15,787 nucleotides of DNA from DATKDF01 sp035512795 (GTDB taxonomy: Bacteria > Acidobacteriota > Vicinamibacteria > Vicinamibacterales > SCN-69-37), in contig DATKDF010000052.1 of the NCBI GenBank assembly GCA_035512795.1, forward strand, positions 1 through 15,787, in the 5' to 3' direction. The position numbers and the translations under genes were made by a program. Positions 6,459-13,011 of the stretch are shown piece after piece (positions within the stretch are counted from its first letter, which is position 1; each line of letters begins with the position of its first letter). The notes under the pieces were generated by a model. It ran no database searches, was not told the DNA's origin, and saw only the letters and a program-made list of their open reading frames with translations.

Positions 6459-6761
6459 ATGGGACGACTGGACACCGAGTACGAAGTCGCCTGCCCCTGC
6501 TGCGGGTCGACGCTCGTGATTGACGAGGGACTCCGCCGGGTGGTCCGCCACGTCGAGCCCGAACGGGCCGACAAGCCCGAACTCGACGAGGCCCACCAGA
6601 TCGTCGCCGAACAGAAAGCCCGGCGCGACGCGCTTTTCGACCAGGCCGTCGAGTCCGAGAAGACGCGCGGCGACGCGCTGTCACGCCGGTTCGAGGAAGC
6701 GTTGAAACAGGCCAGGGACGAGCCCGTCGCCCGGCCGAAACGGGACTTCGACCTGGACTGA
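6459..6761 (+). CDS. small CPCCG-motif protein, possible zinc-binding (100 aa)
   Basis: The function is unknown. The N-terminus has ACPCCGSTLVIDEG (Cys12, Cys14, Cys15), which looks like half of a zinc ribbon. A long charged helical region with coiled-coil character follows (about 40-87, AEQKARRDALF and EKTRGDALSRRFEEALKQA) and the tail is acidic, FDLD. There are no other cysteines, so zinc binding would need a dimer. The ATG at 6459 has GGAGAGG five bases upstream (6447-6453) and a TATGAT box before that. It is divergent from the EEP gene and convergent with the transglutaminase-like gene. I believe similar CPCCG proteins occur in Acidobacteriota, from memory and unchecked. Confidence 0.8.
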   Translation: MGRLDTEYEVACPCCGSTLVIDEGLRRVVRHVEPERADKPELDEAHQIVAEQKARRDALFDQAVESEKTRGDALSRRFEEALKQARDEPVARPKRDFDLD

Positions 6762-6774
6762 CGGGGCGCCGCCC

Positions 6775-7446
6775 TCACGCGCGCCCCCGAGTCGGAAGCG
6801 GCGTCCACGTCGACCGGTCGTAGTACACCGGCTTCCGGCCGGGGTGTGCCTGGAGAAAGCGCAGGTACTGCGCCCGCAGCCGGGCGACGCGCGCCGGTGA
6901 CGATCGAATCGGCCGATGCGGGATCCGGTAGAGCAGTTGTTCGACCTGCCACACGTTGCGATCCGACAGCCGCCAGTCGTACGGCCCGAGCACCCGCAGA
7001 TCCACCGTCCCGTACGCCAGCAGGCACCCGGTCCGATCGACGAACGGCGCGAAGTACGACAGCGCCAGGTGCCGGGGTGTCCGGAAGACGGGCTTCCGGC
7101 CGTGCAGGCCGGGGTCGCGCGATCGGGCGACCGATCCCCAGCGGCCGCGATGCCGGTAGATGAAGATCACGTGGTCGAGCCCGTCGATCGACTCGAGGCT
7201 CATGACGAGCGGCGGGTAGCCGTGCTGTTCGAGGACCACGGCCGCCGTGAGCGCCGCTTCCAGGCAGTGGGCGGTCTGATGGCGGACGACGCCGCGGAAC
7301 GTGCGCAGGAGCGCGGGTCCCGGCGGGGGTTCGGTGTTGTAGGGCAGGGCGTTCACGAACCGCTGGACGGCCGCCGGGGACCTCAGCCGATCGATCACGC
7401 GCCGTTCGGCGCGGGTGAACGCCTGCCGGGCTGGCCGGTCGCTCAC
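6775..7446 (-). CDS. transglutaminase-like (papain-fold) protein of unknown function
   Basis: The product is 223 residues. The segment RHQTAHCLEAALTAAVVLEQHG (key residues Cys61, Glu63) begins a helix with an active-site-type cysteine. GLDHVIFIYRHRGRWGSVARSRD follows, with His92 and a possible acid at Asp111. A Cys at a helix start followed by a His on a strand is the transglutaminase/papain-like pattern, seen in proteases, ligases and scaffold proteins. No signal peptide is present. The GTG at 7446 overlaps the SCO1-like stop as GTGA, which suggests coupling. The frame is open further upstream but overlaps the SCO1-like gene. The catalytic pattern is visible but substrate and reaction are not. 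I hold the family assignment with moderate confidence. Confidence 0.7.
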   Translation of the reverse strand: MSDRPARQAFTRAERRVIDRLRSPAAVQRFVNALPYNTEPPPGPALLRTFRGVVRHQTAHCLEAALTAAVVLEQHGYPPLVMSLESIDGLDHVIFIYRHRGRWGSVARSRDPGLHGRKPVFRTPRHLALSYFAPFVDRTGCLLAYGTVDLRVLGPYDWRLSDRNVWQVEQLLYRIPHRPIRSSPARVARLRAQYLRFLQAHPGRKPVYYDRSTWTPLPTRGRA

Positions 7447-8312
7447 CGGGGAATGACAGCCGCGCGCAGGTCGGTGAGCACGCGGCCGGGCGTCCACTCG
7501 TTGCCCGAGTAGATCGCGGCCACGCGCCCGTCGGCGCCGACGAGCACCGTGCGCAGATTGTGCGTGATCTCCCCGCCCGCCGCCTCGCCCTGGCGGACGA
7601 CGCCGACGCCAAAGCGGGCGGCCACGCGATCGACGGTCACCCGGTCGCCCGTGAGCCACGTCCAGACGGCCGGGTCGGCCTGAAGCCGCGCGGCGTGCGC
7701 GGCGAGCACGGCCGGCGTGTCGCGGTCGGGATCGAACGAGATCGAGACGAGCCGCACACGCCCGGCGAGCGCCGGATCCTCGGCCACGGCCCGCTGGATC
7801 ATCGCGAAGTTCTGATCCATGAGCGGGCAGAACGTCGGCAGCGGACAGGCCGTGTAGATGAACGTCACGAGCGTTGGCGTCCCGCGCCATTCCGACAGCG
7901 ACCGCCGCGTATCGGTCTGGTCGATGAGCGCCGCATCGGGGACCTCGTCACCCACGTCGAGCAGGCCCTCGGCCAGGGCCACGGCGTTCGAGTCGGTCGG
8001 CAGCGGGGCCGTGCCGGTCTTCGTGAGGGCGCTGATGCGCCCGATCGCGTCACTCACGTCGAGCGTCCCGGTCACCACGTCGCCGGCCACCCGGCCGTCG
8101 AGCAGCGCGACATCGGTCACCGGAAAGCTCATCGTCATCGCGGGCATCAGGCCCTCGATGTCGTCGTGGCGGATCGTGATCTCGCGCCGGTCGGGATGGA
8201 CGGCGAGCACCAGGCCCGTGAACTGGTAGCGGCGGGGCGGCTCGGCGGCGCTGCAGGCCAGCGCCAGGACGAGCGCCGCCAACGGCGCGAGGCGGACGAG
8301 TCGGGTGAACAT
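7443..8312 (-). CDS. CusF-like / SCO1-SenC fusion lipoprotein (copper delivery)
   Basis: The product is 289 residues. A lipobox LALAC with Cys20 makes it a lipoprotein. Residues about 28-92 form a CusF-like copper-binding domain with IEGLMPAMTMSFPV, where Met56, Met59 and Met61 plus His49 are candidate ligands. Residues about 118-289 are an SCO1/SenC thioredoxin-fold domain with YTACPLPTFCPLMD (Cys156, Cys162) and a distal His251 in ITHNLRTVLVG, the third copper ligand. The cysteines are spaced C-x5-C instead of the common C-x3-C. SCO proteins load copper into cytochrome oxidase CuA or sense redox; this one may do either. It lies 18 bases after the ABC ATPase stop and overlaps the transglutaminase-like gene by four bases. 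No cytochrome oxidase gene is in the window. No strong Shine-Dalgarno precedes the ATG. Confidence 0.9.
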   Translation of the reverse strand: MFTRLVRLAPLAALVLALACSAAEPPRRYQFTGLVLAVHPDRREITIRHDDIEGLMPAMTMSFPVTDVALLDGRVAGDVVTGTLDVSDAIGRISALTKTGTAPLPTDSNAVALAEGLLDVGDEVPDAALIDQTDTRRSLSEWRGTPTLVTFIYTACPLPTFCPLMDQNFAMIQRAVAEDPALAGRVRLVSISFDPDRDTPAVLAAHAARLQADPAVWTWLTGDRVTVDRVAARFGVGVVRQGEAAGGEITHNLRTVLVGADGRVAAIYSGNEWTPGRVLTDLRAAVIPR

Positions 8313-8330
8313 GAGCGCACGACGGGCCGA

Positions 8331-9065
<735 letters not shown>

Positions 9066-9248
9066 ATTCTACAGAGGACGGAGGGCCGAGGGCAGAGGAC
9101 AGAGGGAGACGGTGTTCGAAAGCGGGACGGTTGGCGGGCGGTGTCGCCGGGCGGGCGCCGTTCACCGGTGTCGGGCCGCCGCCGGCCGGTCCGGCCGTGC
9201 GGGGCGGGGCGGGGCCTCCGTATCCTCCTGTCGTAGGGAGGCACGAAC
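9066..9248. other. divergent intergenic region with simple repeats
   Basis: These 183 bases separate the minus-strand ABC ATPase from the plus-strand 44-residue gene, so they should hold both promoters. Visible structure is a purine-rich repeat (9072-9106), a palindrome CGGCCGG-T-CCGGCCG (9183-9197), three GGGGC units (9201-9215), a weak TATCCT -10-like hexamer (9221-9226) and the AGGGAGG ribosome-binding site (9235-9241). No gene is seen. Confidence 0.5.
9072..9106. repeat. purine-rich direct repeat
   Basis: CAGAGGACGGAGGG (9072-9085) recurs as CAGAGGACAGAGGG (9093-9106) with one mismatch and 21-base spacing, within an almost unbroken purine stretch on the plus strand. It lies just upstream of the ABC ATPase start. 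It may be a local expansion or a copy of a dispersed purine repeat. Confidence 0.5.
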
Positions 9249-9383
9249 ATGGAACTCGGTCGACCGTGGGTGGTTGGGGTCATGGCAGTCGGCGTGGCGG
9301 CGGCGATGGCGGCCGGCGTGCTCCTCTGGCTGATGATGACGCAGCCGGTGACGGCGGCCGGTCTGTTCGGGGGCGGCCTGTGA
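9249..9383 (+). CDS. small single-pass membrane protein (44 aa), first gene of Lia-like cluster
   Basis: The product is only 44 residues. After a short MELGRP start, one hydrophobic helix spans about residues 7-26 (VVGVMAVGVAAAMAAGVLL), then LMMTQPVTAAGLFGGGL ends it. It has no recognised domain. The start is well supported: AGGGAGG sits seven bases upstream of the ATG at 9249. The TGA stop overlaps the likely GTG start of the next gene as GTGA, so it is probably the first gene of the operon that leads to the DUF5668, LiaF-like and LytS/LytTR genes. A role as an accessory peptide of the membrane sensor complex is possible but is inference. It is short enough that automatic gene callers may miss it. 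Confidence 0.65.
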   Translation: MELGRPWVVGVMAVGVAAAMAAGVLLWLMMTQPVTAAGLFGGGL

Positions 9384-9763
9384 CCGCGCCTGCCGGGGAA
9401 ATGGACGGACACATGGCGACCGACCGCGACGACAGCCGCTGGATCACCGGCACGCTGCTCATTGTCCTGGGCCTCGTGCTCCTGGCCGGTCGATTCGATG
9501 ACTACTTCGACTGGCAGCTCCGCGGGCTCTGGCCCCTGCTGCTCATCGCGTTCGGCGCCATGCGCCTCTGGACGACGCGCGGTGACGAGCGGCGCGGGGC
9601 GGGCCTGATGCTGCTCTCAACCGGTCTCATCCTCCTCCTGCACACGCAGCACGTCTTCCACCTGCGGCAGTCGTGGCCCCTCTTCATCGTGGCCGGCGGC
9701 CTGTCGATCCTGCTGCGGGCCTGGGGTGGCCCCGCCGGTCCGGGCAGCGGAGGTCGGTCGTGA
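9380..9763 (+). CDS. DUF5668/LiaF-TM-type four-helix membrane protein
   Basis: The product is 127 residues from the GTG at 9380, with four hydrophobic segments at about 22-37, 49-64, 73-89 and 98-114. The WPLLLIAFGAMRLW and SWPLFIVAGGLSILLRAW helices have the Trp-Pro start typical of the LiaF transmembrane region (DUF5668). It has no C-terminal LiaF domain, so it is a stand-alone membrane part. The GTG start overlaps the previous stop as GTGA, the same arrangement as the next gene. ATG codons at 9401 and 9413 are alternatives in frame, and ATG 9401 gives 120 residues. It is probably a partner of the LiaF-like protein encoded next, within the inner membrane. Confidence 0.8.
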   Translation: MTAPAGEMDGHMATDRDDSRWITGTLLIVLGLVLLAGRFDDYFDWQLRGLWPLLLIAFGAMRLWTTRGDERRGAGLMLLSTGLILLLHTQHVFHLRQSWPLFIVAGGLSILLRAWGGPAGPGSGGRS

Positions 9764-10458
9764 CCCCCCAGCCCTCCGGCTTCCGCCTGACGCCGCAGGC
9801 GCTCTTCGGACTGCTCGTCCTGGCGTTCGGCCTGCTGCTGACGGCCGACAACCTGCGCCTGCTCGACGCCGACGAGATCCTGCGCTACTGGCCGCTCGGT
9901 CTGGTGACCGTCGGACTGCTCAAGATCCTGCAGGCGTCGGGCACGTCGGGCCGCGTCGCCGGTGGTCTGCTCACCGTCTTCGGCCTGCTGCTGACGGCCG
10001 AGCACGTCCTCTATTGGAACGTCGATGTGGAGGACTGGTGGCCGCTGGCACTCGTGGCGCTCGGGGTCATGATTCTCACGCGCACGGTGGGCGGCGGGGA
10101 GGCGAGCGGCCTGCCGAGCGCCGACGGTCGTGTCTCCGATTTCGCGTTCTGGTCCGGCAAGGTCCGTCGCAACGCGTCGCCGGGATTCCAGCGCGGTGAT
10201 CTGACCGCGATCATGGGTGGCGTCGAACTCGATCTGCGCGGCGCGTCGGCCGCGCCCGGGGGCGCCATCATCGACGTGTTCGTCATGTGGGGCGGCATCG
10301 AAATCTGGGTGCCGCCCGACTGGGCGGTCTCCAACGAGGTCATGGTGCTGATGGGCGGCGTCGAGGATCGGAGCAGCGGGGCGCAGGACACGCGGAACCG
10401 GCTGACGATTCGCGGCTTCTGTGTCATGGGCGGCATCGAGATCGGCACGAAGACCTAG
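9760..10458 (+). CDS. LiaF-like envelope-stress protein, four TM helices plus LiaF C-terminal domain
   Basis: The product is 232 residues from the GTG at 9760, which overlaps the previous stop as GTGA. Four transmembrane segments lie at about 13-29, 43-58, 66-82 and 94-108, with WPLGLV and WWPLALVALGVMIL Trp-Pro starts like DUF5668. The C-terminal soluble part (about 125-232) matches the LiaF C-terminal type: SDFAFWSGKVRR, then four repeats of the pattern MGG(V/I)E at 152-156, 176-181 (with Trp inserted), 198-202 and 223-227. In Bacillota, LiaF restrains the LiaS/LiaR two-component system and responds to cell-wall stress. Here the neighbours are a LytS-type kinase and a LytTR regulator. Inference: a sensor-inhibitor of that kinase. 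Confidence 0.85.
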   Translation: MTPQPSGFRLTPQALFGLLVLAFGLLLTADNLRLLDADEILRYWPLGLVTVGLLKILQASGTSGRVAGGLLTVFGLLLTAEHVLYWNVDVEDWWPLALVALGVMILTRTVGGGEASGLPSADGRVSDFAFWSGKVRRNASPGFQRGDLTAIMGGVELDLRGASAAPGGAIIDVFVMWGGIEIWVPPDWAVSNEVMVLMGGVEDRSSGAQDTRNRLTIRGFCVMGGIEIGTKT

Positions 10459-10464
10459 CGGCCG

Positions 10465-11520
10465 ATGCCACTTGCAGGCGAGCGTCGCCGGCTGCTCCTC
10501 TACCTGCTGGCGTGGGGTCTCGTGGGCGTCGGGCTGGCCCTGCTGATGCGTGTGTGGCTGGAGGTCGCCTGGGCGGCCGCCCTGGCCTTCGGCCTGCCGC
10601 TCGGCCTGCTGGCCGCTCCGATGTCGTCGTCGGGCTGGTATCTCTGCCGCGCGATGCCCTTGTCGCGCACCTCGGCGCCGCGGCTCGTGACGACGGCGCT
10701 GGCCGCCGCGCTCGTCACGGCGGCGCTCTGGGCGGCGGCCGGCCAGCTCTGGGCCAGTGCGCTCGCGCCTGTCGGATTCGCCCTGGGGCGCACGCCGCCC
10801 GCGGCTCTCGTCTCGCTCCTCGTCGGGCTCGGCGCGCTTGGGTACCTGCTGTCGCTGACGGTGCAGTACCTGATCCAGGGCGTCCAGGACACCGCCCAGG
10901 CGGCACGCCGGGTGCTCGAGTCGCAGGTGGCCGCCCGGGACGCCGAACTGCGGGCGCTCCGCGCGCAGGTCGACCCGCACTTCCTGTTCAACGCCCTCAA
11001 CTCGATTGCCGGCCTCATCGGCCCGAGTCCCGCCAAGGCGCGGCTCATGTGCCAGATGCTCGGCGATTTTCTGCGCGACAGCCTCGTGCTCGGCCGCGCC
11101 GACCGCATCCCGCTCGGCCGGGAGGTGGCGCTCGCCGAGCAGTACCTCCAGATCGAGCAGGTGCGCTTCGGGTCGCGTCTGGTCGTCCGATCCGAGCTGG
11201 CCCCCGATGTCATCGACACGCCCGTGCCCCCGCTGCTGCTGCAGCCGCTCGTCGAGAACGCCGTCGGACACGGGGTGTCGACCTGCGTCGACGGCGGCGC
11301 GATCGACGTGCGGGCCTCGCGGGCCGGTCGGCACGTCCTGGTCGTCGTGACCAATCCGCGCGACATCGACGGCGTGCGGCGCGGCACGGGCTTCGGGCTC
11401 GACATCGTCCGCCGACGGCTGGCGGCGGCCTTCGGCGATCGGGCCTCGCTCGCGATTGAGGCGGCCGCCGATGCCTATCGGGTGACCGTGTCCCTGCCGA
11501 TGGAGTCACCGGAGCCATGA
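10465..11520 (+). CDS. LytS/AlgZ-type membrane sensor histidine kinase
   Basis: The product is 351 residues. Four hydrophobic segments at about 10-28, 34-52, 77-98 and 113-138 form a membrane input module with no large periplasmic domain. A coiled linker leads into the His_kinase domain (PF06580 type) with QVDPHFLFNALNSI and phospho-acceptor His172. The ATPase has an N-box QPLVENAVGHG (Glu264, Asn265) and a G-box GTGFGL (307-312). Its partner is the LytTR regulator, whose ATG overlaps this stop as ATGA. The membrane-only input suggests it reads a signal from other membrane proteins, most simply the DUF5668 and LiaF-like proteins encoded just upstream. The gap to the LiaF-like gene is six bases. 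Confidence 0.93.
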   Translation: MPLAGERRRLLLYLLAWGLVGVGLALLMRVWLEVAWAAALAFGLPLGLLAAPMSSSGWYLCRAMPLSRTSAPRLVTTALAAALVTAALWAAAGQLWASALAPVGFALGRTPPAALVSLLVGLGALGYLLSLTVQYLIQGVQDTAQAARRVLESQVAARDAELRALRAQVDPHFLFNALNSIAGLIGPSPAKARLMCQMLGDFLRDSLVLGRADRIPLGREVALAEQYLQIEQVRFGSRLVVRSELAPDVIDTPVPPLLLQPLVENAVGHGVSTCVDGGAIDVRASRAGRHVLVVVTNPRDIDGVRRGTGFGLDIVRRRLAAAFGDRASLAIEAAADAYRVTVSLPMESPEP

Positions 11521-12260
11521 GCGAACCGTCGTTCGACCTGCGCGTCGTGATCGTCGACGATGAAGAGCTGGCACGGCTGTCATTGCGCCAGGACCTGGAG
11601 ACGATTGACGGCGTGACGATCGCCGCCGAGTGCCGCAACGGCTTCGAGGCCGTCAAGGTCGTGGCCGAGGTGCAGCCGGACGTGGTCCTGCTCGACGTGC
11701 AGATGCCGAAGCTCGACGGTTTCGAGGTGCTCGAGCTGGTGGGTCCGGGCGTGCCCGTCATCTTCGTGACGGCCTACGACGAGTACGCGCTCCGGGCGTT
11801 CGACGTCCATGCCGTGGACTACCTGCTCAAGCCGGTCTCGCGCGAGCGGCTGGTCGAGGCGCTCGGGCGGGCGCGCGATCGGCGCGCGACGCCCCCGGCG
11901 CCGGTCCTCCGCGCCGCCGCCCGGCCACCCGGCACGCCGCTCGAACGGGTCGTCATCCGGGACGGCGCGCAGGTGCACGTCGTCGCCGCGGAGCGGATCG
12001 ACTACGTCGAAGCGCAGGACGACTACGTGGCATTCCGGGTGGGCGGCCGCACGCTCCTGAAGGAACAGACGCTCGGCGACCTGGAAGGGCAGCTCGACCC
12101 GCGCCGGTTCGTGCGGATTCACCGATCGTATCTGCTCAACATCGAACGGCTCGCGCGCGTCGAACTCTACGCCAAGGACAGCCGCGTGGCGATTCTGGCC
12201 GACGGCACGAAGCTGCCGGTGAGCCGGTCGGGGTACCAGCGGTTACAGGCGCTGCTGTGA
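11517..12260 (+). CDS. LytTR-family response regulator
   Basis: The product is 247 residues. The receiver domain (about 9-125) has the acidic pocket IVDDEE (Asp14, Asp15), phospho-acceptor Asp60 in LLDVQMP, Thr85 in FVTAYDEYALRAF and Lys105 in YLLKPVS. A Pro/Ala-rich linker (about 118-140) leads to a LytTR DNA-binding domain with RIDYVEAQDDYVAFRVGG, DPRRFVRIHRSYLLN and the end LPVSRSGYQRLQALL. LytTR proteins bind paired imperfect direct repeats near promoters. The gene overlaps the kinase stop by four bases and closes the operon. Its target is probably this operon or other envelope genes, but no LytTR repeat pair was found upstream of 9249 by eye. Confidence 0.94.
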   Translation: MSEPSFDLRVVIVDDEELARLSLRQDLETIDGVTIAAECRNGFEAVKVVAEVQPDVVLLDVQMPKLDGFEVLELVGPGVPVIFVTAYDEYALRAFDVHAVDYLLKPVSRERLVEALGRARDRRATPPAPVLRAAARPPGTPLERVVIRDGAQVHVVAAERIDYVEAQDDYVAFRVGGRTLLKEQTLGDLEGQLDPRRFVRIHRSYLLNIERLARVELYAKDSRVAILADGTKLPVSRSGYQRLQALL

Positions 12261-12261
12261 C

Positions 12262-12278
12262 CGGCCCCCGGGGGGCCG
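12262..12278 (+). terminator. GC hairpin after the LytTR gene, weak terminator candidate
   Basis: CGGCCCCC (12262-12269), one G, then GGGGGCCG (12271-12278) can fold into a stem right after the LytTR stop. A T-rich stretch (TTTACTTTTG) begins only at 12289, eleven bases later, so a normal intrinsic terminator is not formed. It could still help end the operon. Confidence 0.25.
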
Positions 12279-12310
12279 CGGACTACGGTTTACTTTTGCC
12301 GTGTCCTGTG

Positions 12311-12330
12311 TTAACTATCCGGTTAGTTAA
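12311..12330. promoter_or_regulatory. TetR operator, near-perfect 20-bp palindrome
   Basis: TTAACTA (12311-12317), centre TCCGGT, TAGTTAA (12324-12330). Only the two bases flanking CCGG are unpaired, so 18 of 20 bases are symmetric. The site is AT-rich and lies three bases before the TetR start, in the position of an autoregulatory operator that would also control the efflux genes downstream. A weak promoter TTTACT-17-TAACTA (12289-12317) overlaps it. No Shine-Dalgarno is seen between operator and start codon. Confidence 0.72.
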
Positions 12331-12333
12331 TTC

Positions 12334-13011
12334 ATGGCCCGGCCCCGGCGTCCTGCCCGCTCCGACTCGTCGTCGCGCGACCGTCTGCTGACCGCCGCGC
12401 GCGAGGAGTTTGCCGCCCGCGGGTTCGACGGCGCCAAGATCGACCGCATCGCCGCCCGCGCACGCCTCAACAAGGCCATGCTCTATTACCACTTCCGGAA
12501 CAAGGCCGCGCTCTACCAGCACATCCTCCACGGCCTGTTCAGAGACGTCGCCGACGCGGTCGAGGCCGCACGCGACCGGGGGGGGGCGCCCGACGACCAG
12601 CTCCGGCGCTTCGTCGAGACCATCGCGCGCGACGGCATCGGCCGGCCGCACTTCCCGCCGCTCTGGCTGCGCGAGATGGCCGATGGCGGCCGCCACCTCG
12701 ACGCCCGCGTCGTCGCCCAAATGCAGCGCGTCATCGCCGTGCTCGCTGGCGTTCTCGCCGCCGGGCAGACCAGCGGCGCCTTCCGGCCGGCCAACCCGTT
12801 TGTCACCCATCTCGGTATCGTCGGGCCGCTGCTCCTGTTTGCCGCGTCGGCCCCGGTTCGCGGGCGTTTCGGCAAGTTCGCCCACGCAGCGGTCGACGTC
12901 CCGGCCGACGTCGTCGTGCGGCACGTGCAAGAGGCCACGCTCGCCGCGCTCAGACCGGCCGTCGCCGCGGCGAGGCCCGTACGGCCATCCGTTTCCCGGA
13001 GGACACGTTGA
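12334..13011 (+). CDS. TetR/AcrR-family transcriptional repressor
   Basis: The product is 225 residues. The N-terminal HTH (about 15-61) reads DRLLTAAREEFAARGFDGAK, then IAARARLNKAMLYYHFRNKAALY, with the LYYHF recognition-helix signature of TetR proteins. The remaining part is the helical ligand-binding domain and has no recognised specificity. It is the first gene of an operon with a membrane-fusion protein, an ABC ATPase and a TolC-like protein, so it most likely represses that efflux system until a substrate binds. The operator just before the start supports autoregulation. The ATG at 12334 has no Shine-Dalgarno. A run of nine G (12578-12586) inside the gene encodes part of the DRGGAPDD loop (residues 81-88). 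Confidence 0.93.
   Translation: MARPRRPARSDSSSRDRLLTAAREEFAARGFDGAKIDRIAARARLNKAMLYYHFRNKAALYQHILHGLFRDVADAVEAARDRGGAPDDQLRRFVETIARDGIGRPHFPPLWLREMADGGRHLDARVVAQMQRVIAVLAGVLAAGQTSGAFRPANPFVTHLGIVGPLLLFAASAPVRGRFGKFAHAAVDVPADVVVRHVQEATLAALRPAVAAARPVRPSVSRRTR
12578..12586 (+). repeat. G9 homopolymer inside tetR coding region
   Basis: Nine consecutive G lie within the TetR gene (codons CGG GGG GGG G for Arg82-Gly84 and the first base of Ala85). Gain or loss of one G would shift the frame about a third of the way into the protein, and it is also a position where sequencing errors are common. Confidence 0.6.

Noticed and set aside
6764..6774. GGGC-GCC-GCCC hairpin between the convergent CPCCG and transglutaminase-like genes
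   Set aside because: Only four pairs and no T-run; expected by chance at this GC content.
6430..7612. Upstream extensions of the EEP gene (to 6684) and other minus frames across the CPCCG gene
   Set aside because: The conserved EEP first strand begins right after the ATG at 6429, and the upstream part is a shadow of the plus-strand gene.
7447..7890. Upstream extension of the transglutaminase-like gene
   Set aside because: It would overlap the SCO1-like gene almost entirely; the GTGA overlap at 7443-7446 is the natural start.
9201..9216. G-quadruplex at the GGGGC repeats
   Set aside because: Only three G-runs are adjacent, so an intramolecular quadruplex lacks its fourth run.
9502..11334. 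Minus-strand open frame of about 610 codons opposite the LiaF-like and LytS genes
   Set aside because: The composition is Arg/Gln/His/Asp-rich and without domains; the plus-strand genes are convincing.
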